DNA from: Tritrichomonas musculus
Lineage: Eukaryota; Parabasalia; Tritrichomonadida; Tritrichomonadidae
Assembly: GCA_039105265.1 (NCBI GenBank)
Contig: JAPFFF010000008.1
Location: 3,844,001 to 3,908,000, forward strand
Reading direction: 5' to 3'
DNA length: 64,000 nucleotides
Part shown: piece after piece, positions 57,700 through 64,000 of the stretch
Position numbering within the stretch: the stretch's first letter is position 1
Layout of the letters: each line of letters begins with the position of its first letter
Translations under genes and position numbers: made by a program
The notes under the pieces: model-generated
Database searches by the model: none
Seen by the model: only the letters and a program-made list of their open reading frames with translations
Told to the model about the DNA's origin: nothing

Positions 57700-59241
57700 T
57701 TATTTATATACAACATCTGTTTCTAATTCATTGTTTTGAAGTTCTCGAAGTATTCTCTTTCTAATATCTGGCATATTGCGTTGTTTAAACTTACCATTTC
57801 CTTCATGCAAAAAGGTACGACAAGATTCCATTAGAAACACTCCACAATCCTTGTTATTCCTTTGACTAGGTACATCATAATATTTTGCTTTTAACTTACC
57901 TGTTCCTGAAATATTGATCCACTTATTAAGTGTCTTTACCTCTGGTGCCATTGACTTATTCTCAGAGTCATAGCATTCGATTATTTTCTTTGAATATCGA
58001 ACAATACATAAAACCCAATGTTCTCCATCTGAACAAATGGGGACAAATACTTTATCGAAATGTGAAAATGACTGTTTACCTGAGATAGGACTTTTCATCA
58101 GTTCATGTATTTTTTCCATATCATTAGTCTCATATGCTTTAGAAAGGAGGGTATAAAATGCAGTAGGTAAAACCAATATTTTCTTTTTATCAAACTCTGC
58201 CTCATTTTGACCAGGTTGTTTATTCAATCTCTTTCCTTTTTCATATAGAAGTTTCAAGTAGTCATCAATAACATCTTCGTCTATATTTTCATCATTGACT
58301 AAACTCCTCCAATCATGAATCCTATTATGTCCTTGGTCTACTGTATACTCTCCTGCCTTCTGTGGTGTCATACGGGGTTGTCTTGGAGGTGGACTAGTAC
58401 CTCGAGAGGTATGTGATGATGGAAACTGTGGAGGTGGTGATGAAGGAGGAGGAGGTGGTGGAGGTGAAGGTGAACGAGGTCGTTTAGATTTTTTCTTAGG
58501 TTGTTTTGATTTTTTCTTAGGTCTATCATCCTCGTCTAAATTTGTACTACTTTGAAGTAAAAGTTGAATTCTGTTTTGATTTTGGTCCCTTGTTGGTGGC
58601 TCAACATTTGTGGGTCGGTTCCTACCGATTTTCCTAAGGTTAAGATGATAATCATTTCGATTTAAAGTTGGAGGTCTGGGTAATGGAGCCAATTCTGGTA
58701 TATCATCTGTTTGAATACCTCTAGTTTTATATTCTTTCTTATCACTTTTCAATGTTCTTTCTTTCATCTGCTCTCTCAGTTCTCTAGCTGCTTGTTTTTC
58801 CTCCTCAGTCTTCATTCGAGATATCCTTATGTTGATAATATCATAATGTAATTTTATCTCTGTTAATATACCTGTTGTTGATTCCTGGAGAGTATATTGA
58901 TATGGCTTTAATACTGTTATGTAATGTCCATGTTCATCTTTATCATCTTGATTTTTCTTAATTGCAAAAACACAACCTGTAAATTTTGCTTTTGGTCTCT
59001 CTCTCTTGAGTCTATTAGCAAATTCAAGTACGTCTTTAAAAGCTATACTAGTATTTAAATATGTCTCATATAATTTTTGTAGATTTATTTGATTATTAGA
59101 GAACTTCCATATAGTTTGACCCAAACCTCTTGTTAATCTTGCAACATCTCTATCAACTAGTTTAGGTCGAAATTTAATAGTACCTTGTAATAGTTGTATT
59201 TTATTGTTAGGTTTAGTTTGTGTGCCTTTATCACTTGTCAT
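57700..59241 (-). CDS. Ulp1/adenovirus-type cysteine protease (Polinton PRO) with long N-terminal extension
   Basis: About 513 residues from MTSDKGTQTKPNNK; an upstream in-frame Met would overlap the divergent gene at 59257. The C-terminal ~170 residues form the C48/C5 peptidase: GEHWVLCIV (His ~405), IECYDSEN (Asp ~424) and VPSQRNNKDCGVF (Gln and Cys ~463). In related viruses it matures capsid proteins. The N-terminal ~330 residues are unusual. A folded part (~20-130) is followed by a disordered linker with basic and proline runs. There are two LC8-type motifs, DKGTQTK at 4-10 and TRGIQTD at 173-179. Confidence 0.9.
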   Translation of the reverse strand: MTSDKGTQTKPNNKIQLLQGTIKFRPKLVDRDVARLTRGLGQTIWKFSNNQINLQKLYETYLNTSIAFKDVLEFANRLKRERPKAKFTGCVFAIKKNQDDKDEHGHYITVLKPYQYTLQESTTGILTEIKLHYDIINIRISRMKTEEEKQAARELREQMKERTLKSDKKEYKTRGIQTDDIPELAPLPRPPTLNRNDYHLNLRKIGRNRPTNVEPPTRDQNQNRIQLLLQSSTNLDEDDRPKKKSKQPKKKSKRPRSPSPPPPPPPSSPPPQFPSSHTSRGTSPPPRQPRMTPQKAGEYTVDQGHNRIHDWRSLVNDENIDEDVIDDYLKLLYEKGKRLNKQPGQNEAEFDKKKILVLPTAFYTLLSKAYETNDMEKIHELMKSPISGKQSFSHFDKVFVPICSDGEHWVLCIVRYSKKIIECYDSENKSMAPEVKTLNKWINISGTGKLKAKYYDVPSQRNNKDCGVFLMESCRTFLHEGNGKFKQRNMPDIRKRILRELQNNELETDVVYK

Positions 59242-59246
59242 TTTTA

Positions 59247-59252
59247 TCATTA
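59247..59252 (+). promoter_or_regulatory. Initiator-like element of the 59257 gene
   Basis: TCATTA with its A 8 nt before the ATG at 59257. It lies in the 15-bp gap between two divergent start codons. Confidence 0.35.
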
Positions 59253-59256
59253 TAAA

Positions 59257-59508
59257 ATGTCTCAATCAGACCGTATGTATATCCTCGTTAGAATTCTATC
59301 GAACATCCATGAATATATGGTAGAGAGTGATGAAACTAGAAGAAAAAAATTGATGAAGACTATAAAAGAATTATCAGCTCAGTATTTCAAACCTGAACAT
59401 CTTCAAATAATGAGGATAGATAATGATGTTGATTTTTTAGGTCGAATTGAACACTTTGCTTTGGAGTTCTTAGAACTATATATAGTTAATCTGCCCTCGC
59501 ATTTATAA
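59257..59508 (+). CDS. Small helical Polinton protein, unknown
   Basis: 83 residues from MSQSDRMYILVRILSNIHEY, all predicted helical with amphipathic heptads (ILVRILSNIHEYMV, LMKTIKELSAQYF, IEHFALEFLELYIV). No motif recognised. Its start is 15 bp from the divergent protease start, and its 3' end overlaps the HNH gene by 23 bp on the opposite strand. Confidence 0.55.
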   Translation: MSQSDRMYILVRILSNIHEYMVESDETRRKKLMKTIKELSAQYFKPEHLQIMRIDNDVDFLGRIEHFALEFLELYIVNLPSHL

Positions 59509-59821
59509 TTTTTGGCATGACCCTGTTATAGTTACTATCAGTTGGGGTTATCCATCTTAAGTTGCTTAGATGGTAATCAGCCCTATTCCTATTGATATGG
59601 TCTACCTCTATTTTATGTTGTGGGTCATCATTAGGTATGAACTGTCTTGCTATAAGTACATGTTTCAAGTAGTAGTCGCCATTTAGACATACACGTATAT
59701 ACCCCTTAATATGTTTTGCATCTTTGCATATAAAATGATTACTCTTACGTCTTATAGTAAAGGGGTACCTATTCAATATCTCATAGTCGTTAGTAAAGCC
59801 TTTGAGCGGTACAAATGACAT
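59486..59821 (-). CDS. HNH endonuclease with NUMOD4-like N terminus
   Basis: 111 residues. Residues 1-25 (FVPLKGFTNDYEILNRYPFT) resemble NUMOD4, the DNA-binding motif found before HNH domains of mobile homing-type endonucleases. Residues ~75-95 (KIEVDHINRNRADYHLSNLR) are a classic HNH core with the D-H pair, N and NLRW tail. Such enzymes nick or cut DNA and often spread themselves. It is free-standing, not in an intron, near the right end of the Polinton. It is not a usual core gene, so acquisition from a virus or phage-like source is likely. Confidence 0.85.
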   Translation of the reverse strand: MSFVPLKGFTNDYEILNRYPFTIRRKSNHFICKDAKHIKGYIRVCLNGDYYLKHVLIARQFIPNDDPQHKIEVDHINRNRADYHLSNLRWITPTDSNYNRVMPKIINARAD

Positions 59822-59851
59822 TTTCTCACTTTTTGAATGATTTAAATATTT

Positions 59852-59861
59852 TCATTTCATT
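59852..59861 (+). promoter_or_regulatory. Initiator-like element of the 59873 gene
   Basis: TCATTTCATT, two overlapping TCAT starts, 14 and 19 nt before the ATG, within the 51-bp gap to the divergent HNH gene. Confidence 0.4.
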
Positions 59862-59872
59862 TTTATTTTTGT

Positions 59873-60130
59873 ATGAGCAAGTGGGGGACAATCATTGTTG
59901 AAGGAATTGATGATAAAGGACCTCTTTATTATCCTCTCGATGACAAAGAAAAAAACGTTATCAAGTTTCCAAAGAAAAAAAAGCGAGTAAACTTGTATAA
60001 AAACTATTATGAACATCAAGAGAAAGAAGAAGAAGAGAAAGAAGAAGAGAAAGAAGAACTTCTAGATGTAGGTGTTCAAACTGAAAAAACTGAACTACCT
60101 CATATAGACGAACTACTTAGTAAAATTTAA
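59873..60130 (+). CDS. Small charged Polinton protein with LC8-type motif
   Basis: 85 residues. The N terminus is compact (MSKWGTIIVEGIDDKGPLYY), then KFPKKKKRVNLYKNYYEH, a pure E/K run (~50-62), and a C-terminal LLDVGVQTEKTELPHIDELL. The VGVQTE piece at 66-71 resembles an LC8-binding site, followed by an amphipathic leucine helix. It looks like an adaptor peptide: a basic part that could bind nucleic acid or capsid and an acidic tail that could bind a host protein. This is inference. Confidence 0.55.
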   Translation: MSKWGTIIVEGIDDKGPLYYPLDDKEKNVIKFPKKKKRVNLYKNYYEHQEKEEEEKEEEKEELLDVGVQTEKTELPHIDELLSKI

Positions 60131-60170
60131 CTTCTTTTATTTTATTGTTATTTTTTTATTTTTGTCTTAA

Positions 60171-60419
60171 ATGAATAGCGCTATTAACGGACTGAATAAT
60201 GACGCAGAAGCTCTATATGCAAAATTTAAAGTTATTAAAGACAAGATATTTGGAAAATGTATGAATGAAGATGATGATAAAATAGCTTATCAATTCGATA
60301 TAATGATAAATATAATCAAGTCATACAAAGAACTCTTTGAAGACATTGAAAAAGCTAAGTTATTATTGAAGTCAATTGGTGCACGTATCTCTATAGCTGA
60401 ACATCAAAATAGACTATGA
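60171..60419 (+). CDS. Small helical Polinton protein, unknown
   Basis: 82 residues, almost entirely helical with a hydrophobic repeat (EALYAKFKVIKDKIF, AYQFDIMINIIKSYKELF, KAKLLLKSIGARISIAEHQ). No motif recognised. Its TGA stop directly abuts the first unit of the terminal 57-bp minisatellite. It is the last gene before the right inverted repeat. Confidence 0.55.
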   Translation: MNSAINGLNNDAEALYAKFKVIKDKIFGKCMNEDDDKIAYQFDIMINIIKSYKELFEDIEKAKLLLKSIGARISIAEHQNRL

Positions 60420-60846
60420 GGGACCCGAGGTAGTTGTTTAGGTCCCTAGTAGTACTTCAAGAAAAAACAAGTAGTGGGGACCCGAGGTAGTTGTTTAGGT
60501 CCCTAGTAGTACTTCAAGAAAAAACAAGCAGTGGGGACCCGAGGTAGTTGTTTAGGTCCCTAGTAGTACTTCAAGAAAAAACAAGCAGTGGGGACCCGAG
60601 GTAGTTGTTTAGGTCCCTAGTAGTACTTCAAGAAAAAACAAGCAGTGGGGACCCGAGGTAGTTGTTTAGGTCCCTAGTAGTACTTCAAGAAAAAAACAAG
60701 TTGAAGAAAAATTTTTTTTTATTTTTTTTTATTTTTTTATTTTTATTTTTATCATTTTTATTTTTTTATTTTTATCACGAGTTCGTGTTGACGTGTGGGC
60801 TTAAGCGTAGCGTGGCCCCCACGGAAACCGACTCGTATATACTACT
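60420..60846. repeat. Right terminal inverted repeat of the Polinton with 57-bp minisatellite
   Basis: Five units of 57 bp start at 60420, 60477, 60534, 60591 and 60648, each containing GGGACCCGAGGTAGTTG and TAGGTCCC. An A/T-only tract follows, then CACGCTACGCTTAAGCCC in complement, ending ATATACTACT at 60846. GGGACC and GGTCCC can pair, so each unit can form a small hairpin. Confidence 0.9.
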
Positions 60847-60994
60847 CTTTTTATATATTCAAATAAATTGAACAAATAACAACAGAAATTAAAAGCAATA
60901 GAAAACGACTAAATATATATTCAAAAAAGAAAAAAGCAATAAAAAGCAATACAAACAACCAAATATCTTTTCAAAATTTGAATTAGAATAAAAA

Positions 60995-62872
60995 ATGTTT
61001 GATTTTAATTCACAGGAAACATATACTTTTATTACAAAAGGAATTTATCAACGAAACATATATGGTTCACAAATGCTAGTCAAATTTGATATATCGCCCG
61101 ATTTTTCGCCCATTTGGGATTTTAAAACATTATCGATATTCATCAACGAAATGATCGACTACGAACCTGCCAAAATTAAGCCTATCCGAAACGTTACAAT
61201 TCAGAATACCAAATACATTGAAATGAAATTCATTCATAGGATTGTTGGTGATTATATAATAATTTATTTTAATACAGAAAGGAATTTTGAAATTTCGGTT
61301 ACTGTCGGTAGAAAAATTTTATTTTCAAACGGATGGAATGAAAAAATTGAAACACCATTCATTTTTTCATATCGAATTACATATTTTCCATTAAGTTTAG
61401 GATCGGAGGCGATTGCTAATACAAAACCTTTTGCTTTTTTAAACAGCACCGATTTTTGTCAATGCTTTTACTTTTATGCGAGAAATATTATTAAAAAAAT
61501 TCCAAAAAATCGTTTTACCTCGTTTTTATTTGAGTTTTCTGAGATTTTTATTTTAAGACCAAATTTCAATTCAATTTTTAATATTGAACAACTTAAACAA
61601 AAAAATCAAGGATATTTAAGATTTTATGTTACTAATATTAAAAATCCTGGTTTATATCAATTAGATGAAAATAGTTTTGTTTTACGAGGTGCTTACATAA
61701 GTCCATTTGCCAAATCAATTTTAGAAACTGAAAACTTTTTGAATGGCATTCAAATTGATGGAACTTTTAAAGTTATTAATAAATATGTAACTTGTATTGT
61801 TTTAGGAATTGCATATAATACTGGAATTCCTCTAGGCTTTTGTTTTTCTAAATTTGAAGATGAAAATTTATTTAATTCAATTTTTGAAATTTTCAATGAA
61901 ATAGTCGGGGTTGACCTCTCAAAATTTACAATTCAATCTGATAAGGGAAAGGCAATAGAATCTTCATGTACCAAATATGGTTGTACACATATATATTGCC
62001 TTAAACATCTTATAACAAGTTTTAAAAACAAAAAATTTAGTTTCGAGGTAAGCCAGCTTATGAAATGCCAATGTCAAAAAGATTATGACAATTTAGTTGA
62101 TATATTTACACCAATCTTTAGATCTATTAAAAAACAAGTTGATAAAAATCGTTTAGAAAAAGTTTTAAATAAAGTTGGTTTAACTTTTTCAACAGGTAAT
62201 ATTTCAATTTTGAATCAGCATGTTTTTGATAGTAATTCAATGCTCAAACGTAGTTTTTATAAAATGCCAAGTACGACAAATCAAATAGAAAGTAAGCATG
62301 GTCATTTAAATGACCTTACTCCGCGCAACAACACTTTTTTTGGGGCAATCAAACGATTAATTCTATCAATTACTACGCAGATTCATCAATTCAATCGTAA
62401 CATGTTCCATAATTATCGAAGAGTAATTAACCAAATCAAAAATGATTCAAAAATTCAAAGAATAGATGAAAAGTGCCAATATTATAATGCAACTCAACAT
62501 TCATGCGAATGTGGAGAGAATAATCTTTATTCAGCAATGTTTCGTCTTAATATTCCATGTTCGCATATGGTTCATCTCGGAGCGGAATTTGAAAAGCTCG
62601 AAGAAATTGAAATTGACTTAAAAAGTCAATTTGATGAATTGATTCCAGATATAATTCCTGATGAAACAGAAAATAATTTTACTCATGTTGGAATTTTAAA
62701 AACAATTGCTATAAAAAATATTAAAAGGTTTAGTCATTCTAAACAAAAGGATGAAATCGCAAAATATTTTGACGACCATTTTCATTCTGAATTTAAAAAA
62801 TTTGCTCTCGGTTATCCAATTGAGTTTTTTACTGTAGTTTCGGAAGGAATTGAATTTTTTAGTTCTAAATAA
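60995..62872 (+). CDS. MULE transposase (MuDR-type) with SWIM zinc finger
   Basis: 625 residues, open throughout. The DDE core is recognisable: IQIDGTFK (first Asp, ~254), FTIQSDKGKAIE (second Asp, ~313), the CTHIYCLKHL block typical of MULEs (~332-340), and NQIESKHGH as the likely Glu position (~431). The C-terminal SWIM zinc finger reads CECGENN...IPCSHMVH (~503-525). It cuts and pastes the element by binding its long inverted repeats. The start is the first ATG, after an A-rich leader. It is the sole gene of the outer MULE and lies between the Polinton and the MULE's right repeat. Looks capable of encoding a full-length enzyme. Confidence 0.93.
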   Translation: MFDFNSQETYTFITKGIYQRNIYGSQMLVKFDISPDFSPIWDFKTLSIFINEMIDYEPAKIKPIRNVTIQNTKYIEMKFIHRIVGDYIIIYFNTERNFEISVTVGRKILFSNGWNEKIETPFIFSYRITYFPLSLGSEAIANTKPFAFLNSTDFCQCFYFYARNIIKKIPKNRFTSFLFEFSEIFILRPNFNSIFNIEQLKQKNQGYLRFYVTNIKNPGLYQLDENSFVLRGAYISPFAKSILETENFLNGIQIDGTFKVINKYVTCIVLGIAYNTGIPLGFCFSKFEDENLFNSIFEIFNEIVGVDLSKFTIQSDKGKAIESSCTKYGCTHIYCLKHLITSFKNKKFSFEVSQLMKCQCQKDYDNLVDIFTPIFRSIKKQVDKNRLEKVLNKVGLTFSTGNISILNQHVFDSNSMLKRSFYKMPSTTNQIESKHGHLNDLTPRNNTFFGAIKRLILSITTQIHQFNRNMFHNYRRVINQIKNDSKIQRIDEKCQYYNATQHSCECGENNLYSAMFRLNIPCSHMVHLGAEFEKLEEIEIDLKSQFDELIPDIIPDETENNFTHVGILKTIAIKNIKRFSHSKQKDEIAKYFDDHFHSEFKKFALGYPIEFFTVVSEGIEFFSSK

Positions 62873-62970
62873 ATAAATAAATAATTTTTATTATAAATAA
62901 TTTCTCATTTTATTATTTTATTATTTTATAATATTTTTAAAATTTTTTTAAAAAATTGAATGGTGTAAAA

Positions 62971-63652
62971 GGTATGCGGTTTCGTCCTTTTTAAAAAACG
63001 GTTATTGTAAAAGGTATGCGGTTTCGTCCTTTTTAAAGTCTATCAAAAATGATTATAAAAAAAAACTATTTATTCAAATTATCTCATCGCCAGCGATTTA
63101 GGATAGGATAAAAATACCGAATATTGTTAAATTAATCTGTTTTAAACACGCAAATCATAAAATTAATTGTTTTAATTGACTTTTATTTTTGATCATCAAA
63201 TCTGATATCTTTTTGTATGAATTTATAAACGTTCATTTCATCGGTTATTTTAATTCATGTTAGTTTGTTGATAATTTGCTATTACTTAAAAAATCAAATT
63301 ATTCATTTGTTGCTGGAAAAAAAGCAAATAAAATAGATTTTTTCCTTAACGTCTTTTTGTCAGATTTTCCTTCAAAACTAACATTTTCCTCAAAACAAAC
63401 ATAACTATATATATAATATATAATATATATATAATATATAATATATATATAATATATAATATATAATATATAATATATAATATATAATATATATATAATA
63501 TATAATATATATATAATATATAATATATATATAATATATAATATATATATAATATATAATATATAATATATATATAATATATAATATATATATAATATAT
63601 AATATATAATATATATATAATATATAATATATATATAATATATATATAATAT
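62971..63652. repeat. Right terminal inverted repeat of the MULE
   Basis: Starts with two tandem copies of GGTATGCGGTTTCGTCC plus TTTTT (62971-62992 and 63013-63034, 42 bp apart). It continues with ~370 bp matching the left arm and ends in the AT minisatellite 63,408-63,652. This arm has no insertions and so gives the empty-site sequence for those in the left arm. Confidence 0.8.
63408..63652. repeat. AT minisatellite at the right end of the MULE
   Basis: Mixed ATATATAATATATA-type units, the mirror of the array at 33,737-34,003. Open frames across it are repeat artefacts. Confidence 0.9.
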
Positions 63653-64000
63653 AGAGGTGCGAGAGCTGGTTGATTTCATTATTATTAAATTATAAAATAA
63701 TATATATATATATATATATCCTTCTCTATTATGATAGGATTTTAAATTATATTAGTCACTAGGAGTAAAAATATTTGTGTTTTAAAATTTTAAAAAAATA
63801 AAAAATAAACCATTCAATTATAAAATTTTATAAATGTTGGAGAGAAATTACATTTTCTCTCTTTTAGAACACAAATAAATATTTATATATATGTAAATTA
63901 CATTGTTATTTTTATTTTATTAAAAATAATTCAATAATAAAAAAAATTAGATTTAATTTTTCCCAAGTTGGGAATCCCAACCAAAAAAAAACCAAAATAT
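63653..64000. other. AT-rich flank, possible start of another GAGGTGCG element
   Basis: Directly after the minisatellite, GAGGTGCGAGAGCTGG begins like the terminal repeat of the element at 23,687 (GAGGTGCGGACA). The other end would lie beyond the window. No gene was seen. Confidence 0.25.

Larger units (their letters stand above)
36316..60846. mobile_element. Polinton/Maverick, looks whole and young
   Basis: 24.5 kb (22.9 kb without the inserted mariner-like element). It is bounded by long inverted repeats beginning AGTAGTATATACGAGTCGG and carries the Polinton core set: protein-primed polymerase B, integrase, packaging ATPase, Ulp1-type protease and major capsid protein. All recognised genes are open throughout, and the two terminal repeats are almost identical outside copy-number differences, which argues for a recent insertion. 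It lies just inside the left repeat of the MULE. The usual short target duplication of Polintons is not evident: flanks are CATACC on the left and CTTTTT on the right. Confidence 0.95.
32041..63652 (+). mobile_element. MULE (Mutator-like) transposon, heavily invaded
   Basis: An outer inverted-repeat structure is recognisable because 62,971-63,410 reappears in reverse complement in three blocks on the left: 34,004-34,234, 35,250-35,372 and 36,284-36,315. Both arms end in AT minisatellite. Shared landmarks include AAATCGCTGGCGATGAGATA, TTGATGATCAAAAATAAAAG and AGACGTTAAGGAAAAAATC. The only internal gene is the MULE transposase at 60,995-62,872. Removing all insertions leaves about 3.7 kb. The outer target duplication could not be found because both outer ends lie in AT minisatellite. 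I infer the MULE is the oldest layer. Confidence 0.75.

Noticed and set aside
60420-60705. CRISPR-like array of regular repeats
   Set aside because: Units are directly adjacent with no unique spacers and lie in a Polinton terminal repeat of a eukaryote.
63299-63679. 126-residue Y/I-rich open frame on the minus strand
   Set aside because: AT minisatellite plus MULE arm sequence, no protein-like part.

Overview
The window looks like nuclear DNA of a trichomonad (parabasalid) protist. The genes are intronless and very AT-rich. They include ankyrin-repeat proteins with long low-complexity spacers and an axonemal-type dynein heavy chain. 5' leaders look very short, with TCA-type initiators a few bases before ATG. 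The region also carries Maverick/Polinton, MULE and mariner-like elements, as known trichomonad genomes do. I cannot fix the species; the high AT content would fit Tritrichomonas as well as Trichomonas.

Bases 1-23,250 are host territory. An ankyrin protein (+, 123-2066) is followed by a 4.6 kb spacer with two nested small transposons. Then come a multi-pass membrane protein (-, 6680-7312), a second ankyrin protein with a long acidic middle (-, 7611-10733) and a roughly 3,960-residue dynein heavy chain (-, 11338-23220). In the dynein, the ATP-binding motifs of AAA1, AAA3 and AAA4 look degenerate and only AAA2 is canonical.

Bases 23,250-36,300 hold no convincing gene. They are a layered graveyard of short non-autonomous DNA transposons, several with exact target-site duplications (8, 9 and 10 bp, or TA), plus AT minisatellites with 11- and 13-bp units.

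Bases ~32,041-63,652 can be read as one old MULE (Mutator-like) transposon. Its transposase is at 60,995-62,872. Its long terminal inverted repeats are at ~33,737-36,315 and 62,971-63,652. Its left arm has been entered by at least four other elements: 32,341-33,734; 34,235-35,249; 35,373-36,283; and a whole Polinton at 36,316-60,846. The uninterrupted right arm serves as the empty-site reference. The Polinton itself contains a 1.6 kb mariner-like element (47,794-49,416).

The Polinton looks whole, with near-identical terminal inverted repeats that end in a 57-bp minisatellite. It encodes a protein-primed DNA polymerase B, retrovirus-like integrase with a chromodomain-like tail, Ulp1/adenovirus-type protease, A32-like packaging ATPase, double-jelly-roll-type major capsid protein, candidate minor capsid proteins, a giant fibre-like protein, an HNH endonuclease, a bZIP/AT-hook-like protein and several small unknown proteins. 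Replication, integration and virion morphogenesis are therefore all represented. The most unusual signal is a set of five motifs resembling dynein light chain LC8-binding sites (G-T/I/V-Q-T-D/E/K type) spread over four different Polinton proteins. This suggests the element's particle or proteins may dock to host dynein.
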